Shown here one piece after another: positions 12,584 through 13,416 of a stretch of DNA of 13,416 nt. The notes beneath the pieces are model-generated. The model saw only the letters and a list, made by a program, of their open reading frames with translations, did not search any database and had not been told where the DNA came from. This DNA is from an archaeon (GTDB taxonomy: Archaea; Iainarchaeota; Iainarchaeia; Iainarchaeales; Iainarchaeaceae): NCBI GenBank assembly GCA_024653905.1, contig JANLGZ010000112.1, positions 1 to 13,416 on the forward strand, read 5' to 3'. The translations under genes were made by a program, and so were the position numbers. Numbering within the stretch: position 1 is the first letter of the stretch; every line of letters starts with the position of its first letter.

Positions 12584-13416
12584 GTGATTTTTGCGGATAA
12601 GATTATAATTGAAGGAAAAGAAGGCAAAGTAGAATTGCAAACTAAAGTAATCAGCAAGGTTGCTGAACTAAGGCCGTTGCTTAATCCTGACTGCTGGAGA
12701 ATATTTGAAAAACTAATAGAGAAGCCTGCTTTCCCAGCTGAAATTTCAAAAGAACTCGGAATCAATGAACAGAAAGTTTATTACTATATTAAACAATTGA
12801 AAAACTCGAACCTTATCAGCATTGAAAAAACTGAGGAAAGAAACGGAGCATTAGCAAAGTATTATTCTGCTTCGGCTGATTCATTTGCAATAGTTCCAAA
12901 CCAGAACATTATTGAAAAAAAATCAAAAATTCTGAAAAGAGATAATTTTGAAAGCGAGGCAACAGAATTTCTTAATGATTTTACAAAAAAAGGAATCTTC
13001 TCAGCAAAAATAGTTGTTGGAAGCCCTGATCCTCACGGCATTTACAAAGCAAGAGCAAGGGACGGGCATCTTGCTGCTGAGCTTACTGCATTTTTAGGTG
13101 CAAACACACAAGGGTTTGAATTGCCATTAGTATTTCTTGATACAATGGTTAAAGATCTTAAAAATGAAAATTCAAATTTAATTATTCTTGGGGGTCCTGT
13201 TACAAATAAACTTGCTGAACAAGTGAATAATTATTTACCTATAAAATTTGTTCCTTCCGGAGGAAATTGGTCATTAAGTTCAAAACCAAGCGGAAAGGAA
13301 TATAATGAAGATTCAATCGGAGTAATTGAAAAAATCCCGCACCCGTATTTCAAAGGAAAATGGGTAATGATACTGGCAGGAAAACGAAACACCGGAACAA
13401 TTACTGCAATTCTTGC
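12584..13416 (+). CDS. Winged-helix protein with S-layer-like C-terminal domain (3' truncated)
   Basis: The frame is open from GTG 12584 to the window end, giving 277 residues. Residues about 36-95 form a winged helix of the ArsR type (ILE-like helix, then AEISKELGINEQKVYYYIKQ at 52-71 as turn and recognition helix, and a basic wing ending near KYYSASAD). After a charged linker come SAKIVVGSPDPHGIYKARAR (140-159) and NLIILGGPVTNKLAEQVNNY (198-217), then a beta-rich part including GVIEKIPHPYFKGKWVMILA. The GGP-x-x-N segment followed by a region leading to AGKRNTGT resembles the conserved terminal part of archaeal S-layer proteins, here on an intracellular regulator-like protein with no signal peptide. 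GTG is chosen because no ATG precedes it in frame and it fits the TATA box. It could act as a regulator sensing an envelope-related ligand; its divergence from glmS supports an envelope link but does not prove it. Confidence 0.75.
   Translation, partial: MIFADKIIIEGKEGKVELQTKVISKVAELRPLLNPDCWRIFEKLIEKPAFPAEISKELGINEQKVYYYIKQLKNSNLISIEKTEERNGALAKYYSASADSFAIVPNQNIIEKKSKILKRDNFESEATEFLNDFTKKGIFSAKIVVGSPDPHGIYKARARDGHLAAELTAFLGANTQGFELPLVFLDTMVKDLKNENSNLIILGGPVTNKLAEQVNNYLPIKFVPSGGNWSLSSKPSGKEYNEDSIGVIEKIPHPYFKGKWVMILAGKRNTGTITAIL

Overview
The window reads as AT-rich archaeal chromosome, probably from a DPANN-type or similarly small-genome lineage; this placement is inference. The signs are: TATA-like boxes (TTTAAA or TATAAA cores) about 25-29 nt before most first-gene start codons with no room for a leader; a sugar-acetyltransferase domain of the archaeal rather than bacterial GlmU type; a HerA/DUF87-type ATPase; a winged-helix/S-layer-like protein; and small lysine/arginine-rich orphan genes.

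Layout. 1-780 (+): the 3' part of the GMP synthase ATP-pyrophosphatase gene (guaA). 835-1794 (+): a class II (self-inhibited) Fic protein whose TATA box lies inside a 10-bp inverted repeat. 1795-2092: non-coding, with a 140-bp element bounded by near-perfect 12-bp inverted ends. 2093-5439: an orphan island of four + strand genes without recognisable homologues (2093, 2571, 2949, 4669), each with its own TATA box, plus a short minus-strand C2H2 zinc-finger gene (4329-4490, 53 aa) hidden in what looks like an intergenic gap. Two of the orphans (2949 and 4669) share a C-terminal helical module around a D-[IV]-D-L-x-I-x-A-K motif, so they look like diverged paralogues with unrelated N-terminal parts. 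5590-8769 (+): a 1059-aa HerA/DUF87-type ATPase with a very long acidic N-terminal region, a second acidic linker and a duplicated C-terminal motif around a winged helix. 8804-12497 (-): a tightly overlapping amino-sugar operon, glmS, glmM and a stand-alone left-handed beta-helix acetyltransferase. 12584-13416 (+): a divergent gene with an N-terminal winged helix and an S-layer-like domain, cut by the window end.

How the genes fit together. GlmS (fructose-6-P to glucosamine-6-P), GlmM (to glucosamine-1-P) and the acetyltransferase (to GlcNAc-1-P) form a nearly complete route to UDP-GlcNAc. Only the uridylyltransferase is missing, and it is presumably encoded elsewhere. The S-layer-like gene starts back to back with glmS, which fits a cell-envelope or glycosylation theme. 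The orphan island and the acidic ATPase have no evident metabolic link to this and are the least explained part of the window.
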